64,000 nucleotides of DNA from Medicago truncatula (Eukaryota > Streptophyta > Magnoliopsida > Fabales > Fabaceae), in NCBI RefSeq assembly GCF_003473485.1, contig NC_053047.1, forward strand, positions 34,706,972 through 34,770,971, written 5' to 3'. The notes under the pieces are model-generated. The model did not search any database and was not told the DNA's origin. It was given only the letters and a program-made list of their open reading frames with translations. The position numbers and the translations under genes were made by a program. The first letter of the stretch is position 1. The number at the start of each line of letters is the position of its first letter. Positions 35,321 to 45,857 of this stretch are shown one piece after another.

Positions 35321-36400
35321 TGACAAGTAGTTGTCAAATAAAGTTACTCAATATATTCATAGCAAGAAAAATTAATTAGATGACAAATGAAATTTGTCAA
35401 ATATAATTACTCAATATATCCATAGAATGGAGATTACACAACTGAAGTACTATGCTCAAAGCAGCCAACTAAAGCATAATTAATTAGTTGTTATTGGAGT
35501 CACCACTCTATAACAGATGAACTTATTGATGTTAATTACTAAGAAGAATGAATTACTAAGAAGAATAATTAGTTACTCAATTATCAAGCATTTACTAGAA
35601 AGTACAAATAATTTGCTACTAGAAAGACTAGTGTTCCACTTTAAGGCAGTACTAAGATCCAACAAGATGCAGATTCTAACAAAGCAATTAAAGATGAAGT
35701 TATTGATGTTAATTGTGTAGAAGATTGAATGACTATGATAATTGCTAATTATTATCAAGCATTTACTCTCAATTTCAAGCAACAGACAAAGACTCTTGCC
35801 TCAAAGTGTTATACAAAGGATCACCAAATTTGCTACTCAAAACAAGAAGTGTTCTACTAGATGGCTATATCAAGATCCAGCAAGATGGAGATTCTTATGA
35901 AGAAATAGTAGATGAACTTATGGATGTTAGTTATGAAGAAGATTGAATTATTATGAAATTGTTAATCAGTTATCAACCATTAATCTCAATGTCAAGAAAA
36001 AGGGAGAGACTCTTGTCACAAGGTATTATACAAAGGACCAAATAATTTACTACTCAAAACGCAAGTGTTCCACTAGAAGGCTATACTAAGATCCAGCAAG
36101 AACGTAGATGGAGATTCTTATGAAACAATAGTAGAAGAAAGATGTAACCTCTACATCTTTAGAGAAAATTATTGAGAAATGATTTGCATCATTAAAGTGA
36201 CTTAGGCTATAAGTAAGTCTTCTTACCTTAGAGTTCCATATGAGTTTTACTTAGACAAATAGTGTGACTAGTTCCGTACTTGAGTGTGCATCAAGTTATC
36301 TTGTACTCATGTGACTTATCAATAAAATTATTCATTCCACTTATTTTTCTTCTACTTATTCTTGACCCTCCTAAATCTCTTGAATAATCTATCAAAACCT
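35321..36400 (+). mobile_element. Copia-type LTR (family A), solo or remnant
   Basis: From TGACAAATGAAATTTGTCAA (35381) onward it matches the LTR at 44057 and beyond. Shared blocks include ATAATTACTCA, ATGGAGATTCTTATGA, AAGCATAATTAATTAG/AGCATTTAG, CTAGAAGGC-ATACTAA, and TCTTTAGAGAAAATTATTGA. A 60-bp unit with a TGACAA-GTTGTCA start is duplicated at its left end (35321 and 35381). Inside, a block of about 310 bp with TACTAGAAAG-like and AAGATCCA units repeats three times (about 35517, 35690 and 35930). No primer-binding site or internal region follows at 36400, so only the LTR is present. Confidence 0.55.
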
Positions 36401-36776
36401 AGCTTTCAAACCAGCATAGTCTTAACACTTTATGGTTAACTTGTCTTGAACTTAGAAACAACTCAGCAAAGAGGGCTTCAACACAGTTGAAAAATAATTG
36501 TTTTATTCAAATATACAAAAAAAACGACGCCGTAATCGGACAAAATATACATAAATACAATGTTGATGTTGGTGTGAGCTGAGAGAAAAAATTATTTAGA
36601 AAAGGAAAAAATACATTTTCGTCCGCTGTATTATCTGTTTTGAGTGTTTGAAAATTTAATGATTTCTTATTTTATAAGAATTCATGTGTGCAATTATCAT
36701 TTTGAACGCCATGATTCCTATCAAACATAGGAAAAATTCATTTTGCTTTTAAATGGTACAGTGGAAAAGATAAGTT

Positions 36777-37248
36777 CAGCTCTGATGTTAATTCGTACAA
36801 AATTACACCAATATAACAAAGATGTGTGGAGCAAAGGAAGTCGTAATCAATGAGCAAAAGTAGTCTCAAGCAACAACAACAAAATAATCCTAAGACTTAG
36901 TGTAATCAAAGCAAAAAGATAAGCAATGAAAGAAAAGGAACAACCACACCAAAGATTGTTTACCCAGTCGGTCCAATATGACCTACTATGGGGGACAGAG
37001 TAGCCCTCCAATCAACTAAGATGAAAGTGATACAACGGGGTTACAAAAAAATTAGCATAAGAGCTTATAGAGAACAAAACTGAATTTCTATCCATTTTTG
37101 AAGTTACCCACACTCTCTTGCGTGCTTGAGTATATAAGTCTCTTAGTGAAATCTTGGGCACCTAGGAAGTCTCAGTCAGTTGTGATTGAGTAGGGTAAAA
37201 TCTTGAGAAGTTGTGCTTAAGCAAGGGAAGTCTCTTGCAGGTGTGCTT
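36777..37248 (+). mobile_element. LTR-element fragment (family B host), left part
   Basis: Untranslated retroelement-like DNA (AAAGATTGTTTACCCAGTCG, GACCTACTATGGGGGACAGA) running into CTTGCGTGCTTGAG and TAAGTCTCTT units. It is interrupted at TGCTT by the solo LTR and resumes at 38551 with TGCTTGAGCATATAAGTCTC. Confidence 0.6.
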
Positions 37249-38550
37249 TGTTGGAACAAAATGTGTTTCACAATAAACCTTAATGAGTTTTGATGATAAC
37301 AAGGTATTAAAAAATTTCAATTGGTTATTGCTAACAATTGTTCAAGTGTACAGGACCATAGGCAAAGTCATTCAATTTAAATAGGTCTGGGAAGAACAAT
37401 GGAGAGCAAAGGAATCCAAAGCATCTGAAGAAAACTGCATCTGAAGCTAAGAAGTGCTTATGAAGTAACAAGTGCCTCTGAAGATGACGTCATCAGAAGC
37501 AGAAAGTTCATCAGAAGCAGAAGACTATCAGAAGCAAGGTTTCATCAGAAGTTATATCATCACCAGAAGCTACAAGTGATCAGTAAATTTAAACTGAAGA
37601 TTCAAAGGAGTTGTTTTTCGTTTCAACATCGTCTAGAAGAACGAAGAATTGAAAGGGAGGTATCAACGGTCATTTGAAGAGCACTGTGTACTTGTCCTTC
37701 ATTATCAGAGTTGACAAAGTACAAGTGTACAACCACTACCTCCACTACACTGTTCTTGTCCACGCTACAAGACAAGACAACGGCTCTGCCTGCAGAATTG
37801 TTCCTTCAAGATAGGAATGAATTTGAAGTTGATCCTTCAAAGGACTTCACCCAAATCAGGCAAAAGATTACTGGTGGATGATCAAAGAAACTCAACGACT
37901 CTTAGACGTGCTAAACATCTCAACGTCTCTTTCACACTTCTATATAAAGGAGTGAAGACTTGAAGATTGATAAGAGACATCAACACAAGTTAAAAGCGCC
38001 AAAACTCTGTCAAATTTTATTCTACAAAGCACATTGAATTTCTGCACTGATTTGATACATCTTAGAAATTCATAAGTCTAGAGTCTTTATTGCATTGTAT
38101 TGTGAACACCACTGATTGTGTATCAAGTGTTCAATTCAAACATTTTCTCTGTATTTTTGTTTGAATAGAAGCCTCTCGCCTGCGTGCTTGAGCATTAGAA
38201 GACTCTTGCTTTAGTGCTTGAGCATTGGAAGACTCTCGCCTGCGTGCTTGAGCATTTTGAGAAGTCTCATACTTAGAGAGTATTGAGCATTTGTAATCTT
38301 TGTGATTATTAGTGAAATCTCCTTGAAAGTGCAAGGGGGACTGGACTACTTCCGATTTGTGGAAGGAACCAGGATAATTGCTTGTGTCTTTCTCTCTTTT
38401 CTCTACTCTATTTTATTCCGCTGCATATCTGATTTTGATCATCACATCAGAAGCATTCCTAACCTGCTTCTGAAGTGTTTTCAGAAGAAGAATTTTTAGA
38501 GAATAGAAAACACAATTCAACCCCCCTTCTTGTGTTTTTCCTCACTTTCA
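37249..38550 (+). mobile_element. Solo LTR with 5-bp target duplication, nested in a related LTR
   Basis: Begins TGTTGGAACAAAATG and ends CTCACTTTCA (TG...CA, 1302 bp). It is flanked exactly by TGCTT on both sides (37244-37248 and 38551-38555). Near its 3' end a GTGCTTGAGCATT-GAAGACTCT unit repeats three times (about 38168-38262), as in the host LTR. No internal region or primer-binding site is present, so it arose by LTR-LTR recombination. The polypyrimidine ACCCCCCTTCTTGTG near the end is a common feature of legume copia LTRs. Confidence 0.85.
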
Positions 38551-38800
38551 TGCTTGAGCATATAAGTCTCTTGCAGTTGTTCTTGAGCATTGAGAAGTCT
38601 CTTGGTGTGTCCTTAAGCAAATTGTAATCCAAGTGATTATAGTGAAATCCCTTAGAAGTCCAAGGATACTAGACTACTCCGGTGTTGTAGGATGAACCAA
38701 TATAAATTGCTTTGTGTCTGTCTTCTCTCTCTGACTCTTTATCGTTTATCATTGTAATCTGTATTCTGCTGCAATCAGAGTTTGGGTCAGAATCTACAAC
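38551..38800 (+). mobile_element. LTR-element fragment (family B host), right part
   Basis: Continues the host interrupted at 37248: TGCTTGAGCATATAAGTCTC, GAGCATTGAGAAGTCTCTTG, then TGATTATAGTGAAATC and AGACTACTCCGG-TTGTAGGA-GAACCA. This parallels 38285-38375 of the solo LTR (GTGATTATTAGTGAAATCTC, GGACTACTTCCG), which shows the two are relatives. Confidence 0.6.
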
Positions 38801-39254
38801 ATTAAATTTTTTCCAGGCTGCGTTCCACATTAAAAAAACATAGTCGAAAAGGCCAAAGTTTTTTCACCTTCAGTGGAGAATTTAAGACGTTAAGGAATTG
38901 TGTAAATCTTGACTTTAGCTTTGAGATAAATTCAAGGTTAAGTTATATTGGATTAAAACTTCAAAGATATAGCAATATATTGGAAAGGAATGTGTAACAC
39001 ATGTGTTCTGCCATTTTCATAAGGTGTTTAAGCGCGCCATTAGAAAAATGTTCTAACTTGAGTGAGGTTTGTGTCTGACATTTTATATTTTAATGTAAGA
39101 CACCTCTGATCTAATATTTTAAAAATTTAAAGAGAAACTTATTTATTTATGTAATTTAAAATCGACGAGTTTTAAGTAATTTTTTTTATTATTTAAAAAA
39201 TATTATTCGGCTTTTTTCACTAAGTATTACAAAAGTTAATTGGGGAGGTGTTAC
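38801..39254. other. Non-coding DNA
   Basis: A/T-rich, no gene or clear element ends. Confidence 0.35.
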
Positions 39255-39630
39255 TTATTTTTTTTTATTTTTTTTTTGAAAAAAGACTAGACATTTTATT
39301 GATTAAAAGGTCCCACGTGACTTCAGTTACAATACAAGAGGGAGTTTCCTCCAACCAGATTCTATTGGACTCAGTTAGAGTGTGTTGGGCCAACTTATGA
39401 GCTGGGCCATTACCCTTCCTACCCACATGACTAAAGTCCACTCCTTTGAATCTATTTTGTCTAAGAGACATTACTCTTCCTACCCACACATTTTTTATAA
39501 CATTGTTAGCATAGAGATTGGGACATTTCTTCTTCGCTGTAAGAACCCTAACTATCATTTCGTTGTCCGATTCAAAGATTACATCCATAAAACCACACTA
39601 AGCTGCAAACTCCATGACCCAAAAATATTG
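39255..39630 (-). pseudogene. RNase H-like (RVT_3) domain fragment of a LINE, with A-rich tail
   Basis: Minus strand: an AA-stop-CGF segment, then MDVIFESDNEMIVRVL (the FESD strand carries the second catalytic acid), VGRVMSLRQNRFKGVDFSHVGRKGNGPAHKLAQHTL (the helix and the R-x-x-N-x-x-AH-x-LA signature of RVT_3, here RKGNGPAHKLA), then a short tail. It is followed on the minus strand by an A-rich run at 39255-39280, consistent with the 3' end of a LINE. A TAG replaces an expected Trp just before the first methionine. 107 codons remain open. Confidence 0.75.
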
Positions 39631-40262
39631 TCTTCAATCTCATACCGTTATCAATTTCTCAAATCTTAAATGTAATTTTCTTTTCTTTTTCTTCTATTTC
39701 ACTCTCAGATTATTCCTCAGATCTAGTCAAAAAGAAGTTCTTGTCTGATCCATTGTATCAATTAATATGTAAGTCTTCGTGTAATCTCTATTGTTTTCTT
39801 AAATAAATCTCAACACATAGTCAATGATGTTGGATCCATTCAGATCAAAGTCGGAAGTTCCATATTTAAATGCATAATTTATTTATTTTTTAAATACAGT
39901 TCTTCAAGGCTATGTGTCCTTGGTCGTTTTTCCTATATAAATCATAAGTAATATTTTTTAACACATATTGTGTTCAATCGCATACCGTTGTCAATTTCAC
40001 AAATCTCAAACATAATTTTCTTTTCTTTTTCTTCTATTTCATTCTCAGATCATTCCTCAAATATAGTCAAAAGGGAGTTCTTCCCTTATCCCACCATATC
40101 AATCGGTTTGTGGGTCTTCTTGTAATCTCCATTGTTTTCTTAAAACAATCTCAACTTTATTTCCCAATATGCTCAAGGAAGTTGGTTCAAGTTAGACCGT
40201 GTTTGGAAGTTCCATGTTTCAATGCATAATTTATTTTTATAAATTCAGAATTCTTCAAGATC
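39631..40262 (+). repeat. Diverged direct duplication of about 290 bp
   Basis: About 39631-39910 and 39971-40262 share CATACCGTT-TCAATTTC-CAAATCT, TAATTTTCTTTTCTTTTTCT, CAGAT-ATTCCTCA, AGGAGTTCTT-like and GGAAGTTCCAT-TTT-AATGCAT in the same order. No coding. It lies directly left of the large inverted repeat. Confidence 0.75.
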
Positions 40263-41195
40263 TGGATATTCCGATCTCGATCAAGATATCACTGACGTGT
40301 TTGACTACGTGAATGTGTTGACTATAACTAATTCAAAGTTCAGACATACATCAACATGCATAGATCTATATCAAAGTTTTCATGAGTTTTGAGACCGAAT
40401 TAAATAGTTATTCTGGTTTGTTATATTAGTAAAACAAATATCAAAATTTATGATTTTATTTTATTTCAATTTCAGGTATTCTGGTGAATGTTGCAGCTAA
40501 AGTTGTGACTCTATGGTAGAATTCATTCCTATTAGTATGTTTTTTCTTCTTCATGAGAACATATTTTTATCAATTGTCTATGTGATGAATGGTTAATTGT
40601 TTATTTGGTAGATTTAATTTATTCCTATTGTATTTAAGGGCGTTAAATTAAAAATCTTAATCAAACACTTGTTTTGAGTTTTCATTTTATTCAAAATAAT
40701 TTTTTTTAGATTTAAATTTTGTTCAACAATATAAAAATGAAATTTTTAATTATTTATGACAAAGTTGTGTGAATTGATTTTTAAAATGAACGAGGATTCA
40801 TAGAAATATATATAAAGGACGCATCCCTCAAAATTTCCTCATTAACAACCAAAGAAATCAAATTATCAGTAATATACATGCTTACGGGGTTGTATCATTA
40901 ATCTTTGCTAAATATTTGTTTCCATAATTGCATGAATTATAACAATTGAATCGGAAAAATCTAGTTGATATTGCACAACCTTTTCAATTTCATTTTTCTT
41001 AGAAAATAATTTTTGACTTGTGTTTTAATTCAGTGATGATTAAGATAACTACCTATTTGTTAATTCTTTCATTGTTTAGCAATAGGAATTTTAGGGTTCT
41101 GATTATGAGAAGACAAACCTTGTTTACTTGGCCAACTTGTTGATTCTATTAGATCATAAGTTGGTCTTATACTCACTGTTGGGGATGGGAAATTT

Positions 41196-41774
41196 CTAGG
41201 AATAAAAGCATAATGTGTAGATTTTATGACCTTCTGGAGTTGGAGCTGAATTTAAATCGATGGATACACCCTTTCCATTGTTCGAAGAAATTGTTTGATT
41301 AATTTGCACCCCTCTTGATGGATTAAAAGGTTTAAACACAACAGGCTCAACTTTTCCATAGTATAGCAAGAGATCAGGCATTTGAATTTCATGTGAAGGT
41401 GATATCTCAAGATATGAGTAATCTGAAGAAAAATCATCATCCACTTCAAATTCATGAGTCTTTTTGTTGGTGTTGAGATCGATACGTACTTATGAATTCC
41501 CAGCATTTTGTGTAAGATTGACATTGGTTGGTACCAAAGAAACATTCACATTAACATCACCTTGAATCAGTGAAGGTTTATAAGAGGTTAACATGGAACC
41601 CCGCAAAGTAACACCATTTCCCACTCGAATTGTGAGCAAGTATCCACTATGAAATATTCCATCGATAACACTAGTGAATTCCTTTCCTACCTCGATTTCT
41701 TCATGTGGATTCTTCGGGGGAATTACCGGTGTACCATTGTGATGGTTGTGATGTTTCCAATATAGTCCACTCAT
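41196..41774 (-). pseudogene. Left-arm copy of an unassigned plant gene
   Basis: Starts MSGLYWKHHNHHNGTPVIPP at 41774 and reads EEIEVGKEFTSVIDG, GYLLTIRVGNGVTLRGSML and NVNVSLVPTNVN. A TAA then interrupts where the other arm has GAA (Glu), and the same frame continues IDLNTNKKTHEFEVDDDF, YSYLEISPSHEIQMPDLLL, NGKGVSIDLNSAPTPEG to a stop at 41196. The VIDG-F-GYLLT-RVGN-TLRG block resembles a segment I associate with plant nuclear proteins of poorly defined role. I am not sure of the family and give no symbol. Compared with the right arm this copy keeps the middle frame but has the stop. Confidence 0.55.
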
Positions 41775-42085
41775 TGTTCTTTTATCTCTGTATTAACATA
41801 AATTATTTTTCATTCACTTGAAGTTATATTTGAAGGAACGAGCTTCCCTAGCACTATGTTCAACTTATTCAAGATAAAACTAATATAGAACACTTAATTC
41901 ATTAAGTATGGAACTTGATTAAGCTAACTACAAACAATGAATTAAGTTCCATACTTAATGAATTAAGTGTTCTTCATTAGTGTTATCTTGAATAAGTTGA
42001 ACATAGTGCTAGGGAAGCTCATTCTTTCAAATAGAACTTCCAGTTAATTTCAAATAATTTAAGTTAATACATAGATAAAAGAACA

Positions 42086-42721
42086 ATGAGTGGACTACAT
42101 AGGAAACATCAAAACCATCACAATGATATACTGGTAATCCCCCCGAGGAATCCACATGAAGAAATCAGGGTAGGAGAGGAAATCACTGGTGTTATCGATG
42201 GAATATTTTCTGGTGGATACTTGCTCACAATTCGACTGGGAAATGGTGTTACATTGCAGGGTTCCATGTTAACCTCTAATCAACCTTCAGTGATTCAAGG
42301 TGATGTTAATGTAAATGTTCCTTTGGTACCAACCAATGTCAATATTACACAAAATGTTGGGAATTCAGAAGCGTGTATCGATCTCAACACTAAGAAAAAT
42401 ACTCTTGAATTTGAAGTTGATGATGATTTTTCTTCAGATTACTCATATCTTGAGATATCACCTTTACATGAAATTCAAATGTGTGATCTCTTGCTGGAAA
42501 ATTTTAGCTTGTTGTGTCTAGACTTGTTACTCCATCAAGAGGGGTGCCAATTAATAAAAAAAAATTCTTCGAACAAAGGAAAGGGTGTATCCATCTATTT
42601 AAATTCAGCCCCAACTCGAAAAGGTCGCAGAATCTGCAGAGATCCTTTTCTTCCTAGAAATTTTCCATCCGCAACGGTGAGTATAAGACCAACTTATGAT
42701 CTAATAGCAATAACAAGTTGA
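42086..42721 (+). pseudogene. Right-arm copy of the same unassigned plant gene
   Basis: Starts MSGLHRKHQNHHNDILVIPP and reads GVIDGIFSGGYLLTIRLGNG, TNVNITQNVGNSEACIDL and YSYLEISPLHEIQMCDLLL. The frame then shifts (residues about 140-160 lack the KPFNPSRGVQINQ seen in the left arm) and returns at NKGKGVSIYLNSAP. After RDPFLPRNFPSAT the sequence GTGAGTATAAG (about 42677) is a strong 5' splice site, so the ancestral exon probably ended there. Reading on to 42721 is intron. It is open for 211 codons but damaged by compensating indels, and no downstream exon is visible in the arm. Confidence 0.55.
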
Positions 42722-42994
42722 TCAAGTAAAGAAGGTTTATCTTCTCATAATGAGAACCCTAAAATTCCTATTGCTCAATAACAAATAGGTAGTTATGTTA
42801 ATCATCGCTGTATTAAAACACAAGTCAAAAATTATTTTTTAAGAAAAATGAAACTAAAAAGGTTGTGCAATATCAACTAGATTTTTCTAATTCAATTTTT
42901 ATTGTTCATGCAATTATGGAAACAAATATTTAGAAAAGATTAATGATACAACCTGTAAGCATGTTTATACTGATAATTATTTTTTTCTCGCTCG

Positions 42995-44056
42995 GAATTT
43001 TATTCAATCTTTTCTTTTTCAACTACACCATTTTCGTTCTTTTCAACTACACCTTGTTCAGCCTCCTCCACTATACATCTTCATTCTTCTTTGTGACTTT
43101 TGGAACTAAAGGTGTTAAAACCTTCTTGCATCTCAACTCGATTACCTTACAATTTTCATTCTTTGGATTATCTTGTGTATTACCAGAAAATCCTTGGCTT
43201 GATTGATTTGCTATCTGCTTTGCCAACTGCCCTATTTGATTCTCAAGCTCTTCATTGAAGCCTCATTATTTCTTTGCACAACTTCTTGACTAGCATTCAA
43301 CTTGAAAATTGGTTTGAGTCATTTTGACAAAGCTAGTCATGGATTCTTCAAAAACTGATGGCTTTCTTTGTTGTTGAGGGGATGGATTAGGTAAGAGTGG
43401 ATTCAAAGTGTTGTGGTTATAGTACTTCAGGTTATAATGTTGTGCCCAAGCCGGGTTGTATGTGTTGGAATAAGGGTTCCCCTTTTTGTAGTTTCCCATG
43501 TACTTTGCTTCCTCACTTACCCCTTCAGGCAAATACTCATCATTTGCATGTCTTTCACCACATAAATCACACTTAGGAGGAGCCACTTGTTGACCTTGAG
43601 CCTATTGGTCTTGCAATTGTCCCATGGTAATTGCTAGCACATGTTTGGTCAAGGCTTCTATCTGTTTGTTCATGGCTGTTTGATTTGCTAGGATGACACT
43701 ACTCTCACTGACCCCAAAACGCCCATTTTCTTTTTCTCGGGTTTATCACGGTACTCATTTTGGGCCATGTTCTCTATTATGGTTTAAACTTCATGGTCAG
43801 TCTTATCTCATGATTCCTCCGGCTGAAGCATCTAAGAACATTCTATGGCTATGTGTCAACCCCTCAGTGAAATCTTGTAGGTATGACTTCTCGCTCAAGT
43901 CATGTGGAGGACACCTTTTAAGCAAAAGTTTAAGCCGCTCCCCGGCATCATACAATGAATCATTCTCCCTCTGTTTAAATTTGGTGATCTCATGTTTTTC
44001 TCCTAATATTTGGACATAGGAAAACACTCTCTTAAGAACTTATTGAAGCTATTGGA
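42995..44056 (-). pseudogene. Ty3/gypsy (Athila/Tat-like) gag, broken by frameshifts
   Basis: Minus strand in order: FLRECFPMSKY (about 44050), EITKFKQRENDSLYDAGERLKLLLKRCPPHDL and LTHSHRMFLDASAGG (44027-43803), a shifted stretch with LTKHVLAITMGQLQ, then the zinc-knuckle-like CDLCGERHANDE, MGNYKKGNPYSNTYNPAW, SVFEESMTSFVKMTQTNFQ (43586-43290). Last come a frame with NEELENQIGQLAKQIA and KVIELRCKKVLTPLVPK reaching about 43050. This is the usual gag order of plant Athila/Tat elements. Several stops and frameshifts are present. The right end is cut by the copia LTR at 44057; the left end nearly touches the inverted repeat at 42980. Confidence 0.8.
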
Positions 44057-45749
44057 TGACAAATTTCACTTGTGAAGTATAATTACTCAGTGTAACCGTA
44101 GAATGGAGAAAATTAATTGAATTGATTGAAGCAAATTATTTAAAAGTACATGTATTCCAAAGTAGCCAACAAAGCATTTAGTTGTTATTTGAGTTATCAA
44201 TCTCTAATATATGAACTTATTGATGTTAGTTTGTAAGATGATTCAATTATTATGATAATTGCTAATCAATATCAAGCAAGAGGAAGACTCTTGTATCAAA
44301 GTATTATACAAAAAACCAAATAATTTGCTACTCATCAAGTTTTACTCTAGAAGGCAATACTAAAATGAAGCAAGATGGAGATTCTTATGAGGCAATAGTA
44401 GATGAACTTATTATGTTCATTATGAAGAAAACTGAATTACTATGACGATTGTCAGTTGCTAATCAATTATCAAGTATTTACCTTCTACTCAAGACAAGTG
44501 TTCAACTAGAAGGCAATACTGAAATCCACCAAAATGGAGATTATTATGAAGCTATAATAGAAGAATGATGTAAGATCTACATATTTGGAGAAAATTATTG
44601 AAAAATGATGTGCATCATTGGAGATAAAGGATGGCTTAGACTATAAATCGGTCGTCTTATGCTAAGGTACCTCATAGTTTTAGATGTAAAATTTCTAATT
44701 TCTAGAAATAGTTTCTCTTACACAAATTATGTGCTAGTCATGTTGTAGGGACTAGTTGGATACTCAAGAGTGTATCGAGTTTTCTTGTAGTTGAGATTAA
44801 GTGTGGCATGTATCTGCTTTGTGTTTGCCTGAGACTGTTGCATCGAAAACCTGGTTACTGAAATGGCTAACATGTAAGTTTTCTGTGTAACTCTAGGGAT
44901 GATATGGTTTGGAAGGACCAAATTGTGTTGAAATAACTAACATGTAGGTTTTCTGTGCAAGTCTAGGGAAGATATGGTTTGAAAAGACCAAATTGTGTTC
45001 AAACTAAAATTTCTCAATTCAGTGGACGTGGCTAGAAGCGCTGAAGAATATGTTGTTGACTTCAACCAGGCAAATCTGAGAAGAGAAATGCAAGGAAGTA
45101 TGTAGCAGAACCAGTTGAGTAGCAGTCTTGACACTGTACCTCAAGTGCATGCTATAGTCATATCATGTGTTTTTAGAAACCAGTCTGGTAATATTTATGG
45201 CAGCTTGCGAAAAGAAGAAGCTTTCGGTGTGAGATGGTGCCTCCGAGTGGAGCGCATACAAGCACGATAGAATGTGGAAATACAAACTGACTCACTGGTG
45301 GTAGAAGAATTCATCATAGGCATGAGGTCCAGTGCAGCTATAGAACCTATAATCTCTTGTTGACCGAGCTGATGAGTACATTTAGATTTTCTGTTACGCT
45401 TTTATTTGAAGACAATAATATTGAGGTCCATAGGTTGGTTGCTGTAACAAAACTTGTAGGTTCAAGAATTTGGTTGGGACATGTATCAGACTTTTTCTGG
45501 TGCATTATATACCAGGGTAACTCTGTTTCTGTTTTAATGCACTATTAAGAAAAATGTATCTTGTACTTATGTCAGATATCAATAAAATTACTCATTAGTG
45601 GGTTTCTTTTTGTTTTCAGTTATGTTTGAGCTCTATTTATATAGCAGTGAAGTGTTTGTAAGAGTGAGCTTGATGTTATCAAAATATTTTTGTTTTCTAA
45701 TACGTCATTTCCATATTACTATTTCTCTCATATCTCTTCAAAACCAACA
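44057..45749 (+). mobile_element. 5' LTR of a copia element (family A), split by a 769-bp insertion
   Basis: TGACAAATTTCACTTGTGAA (44057) onward matches the LTR at 35381. The LTR breaks at TCTTGTA (44783-44789) and resumes at TCTTGTA (45559-45565), after which TGTACTTATGTCAGATATCA matches 36301-36325 of the other copy. It ends AAAACCAACA at 45749, just before a primer-binding site. The LTR lies inside the gypsy gag reading frame, so this copia element inserted into the older gypsy element. Confidence 0.7.
44790..45558. mobile_element. Unidentified 769-bp insertion inside a copia LTR
   Basis: Bounded by a TCTTGTA repeat of 7 bp that looks like a target duplication. It contains a tandem pair of about 67 bp (about 44870-44935 and 44937-45002) sharing CTAACATGTA-GTTTTCTGTG, AGG-A-GATATGGTTTG and GACCAAATTGTGTT. 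The rest includes GTGGCTAGAAGCGCTGAAGA and GAGTGGAGCGCATACAAGCA. Ends show no clear inverted repeats. Superfamily unknown. Confidence 0.45.
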
Positions 45750-45751
45750 AA

Positions 45752-45763
45752 TTGGTATCGGAG
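45752..45763 (+). other. Copia primer-binding site
   Basis: TTGGTATCGGAG, complementary to the 3' end of initiator-Met tRNA with minor change, 2 bp after the LTR end. It fixes the + orientation of the copia element. Confidence 0.75.
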
Positions 45764-45857
45764 ATTATCTTCTTAAGGGATATGTGAATTGAGTACATAA
45801 AAAAACCATCCTAAAAAATGAAACAAAAGGAAACTTCTCCCTTCTCCACCCATTTTT

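Larger units (their letters stand above)
40860..42980. repeat. 2.1-kb inverted repeat carrying two opposed gene copies
   Basis: The left arm (about 40860-41916) and right arm (41944-42980) are inverted copies of each other around a 27-bp spacer. The innermost 33 bp (ending ATTAAGTATGGAACTT) match perfectly. Outer ends still match (left AATTATCAGT...CATGCTTACGGGGTTGTA; right mirrored with AACCTGTAAGCATG...CTGATAATT). The arms differ by scattered substitutions and small indels, so the duplication is not new. Each arm carries the same broken plant gene plus the start of an intron and its following sequence. That makes it a genomic, not retroposed, duplication. Confidence 0.88.

Noticed and set aside
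38168-38262. CRISPR-like array (three evenly spaced repeats)
   Set aside because: Short degenerate tandem unit within a plant LTR, without spacers.
42315-42521. Second frame inside the right arm as a gene
   Set aside because: A shadow frame; the same shadow occurs at 41252-41545 in the left arm only because the DNA is duplicated.
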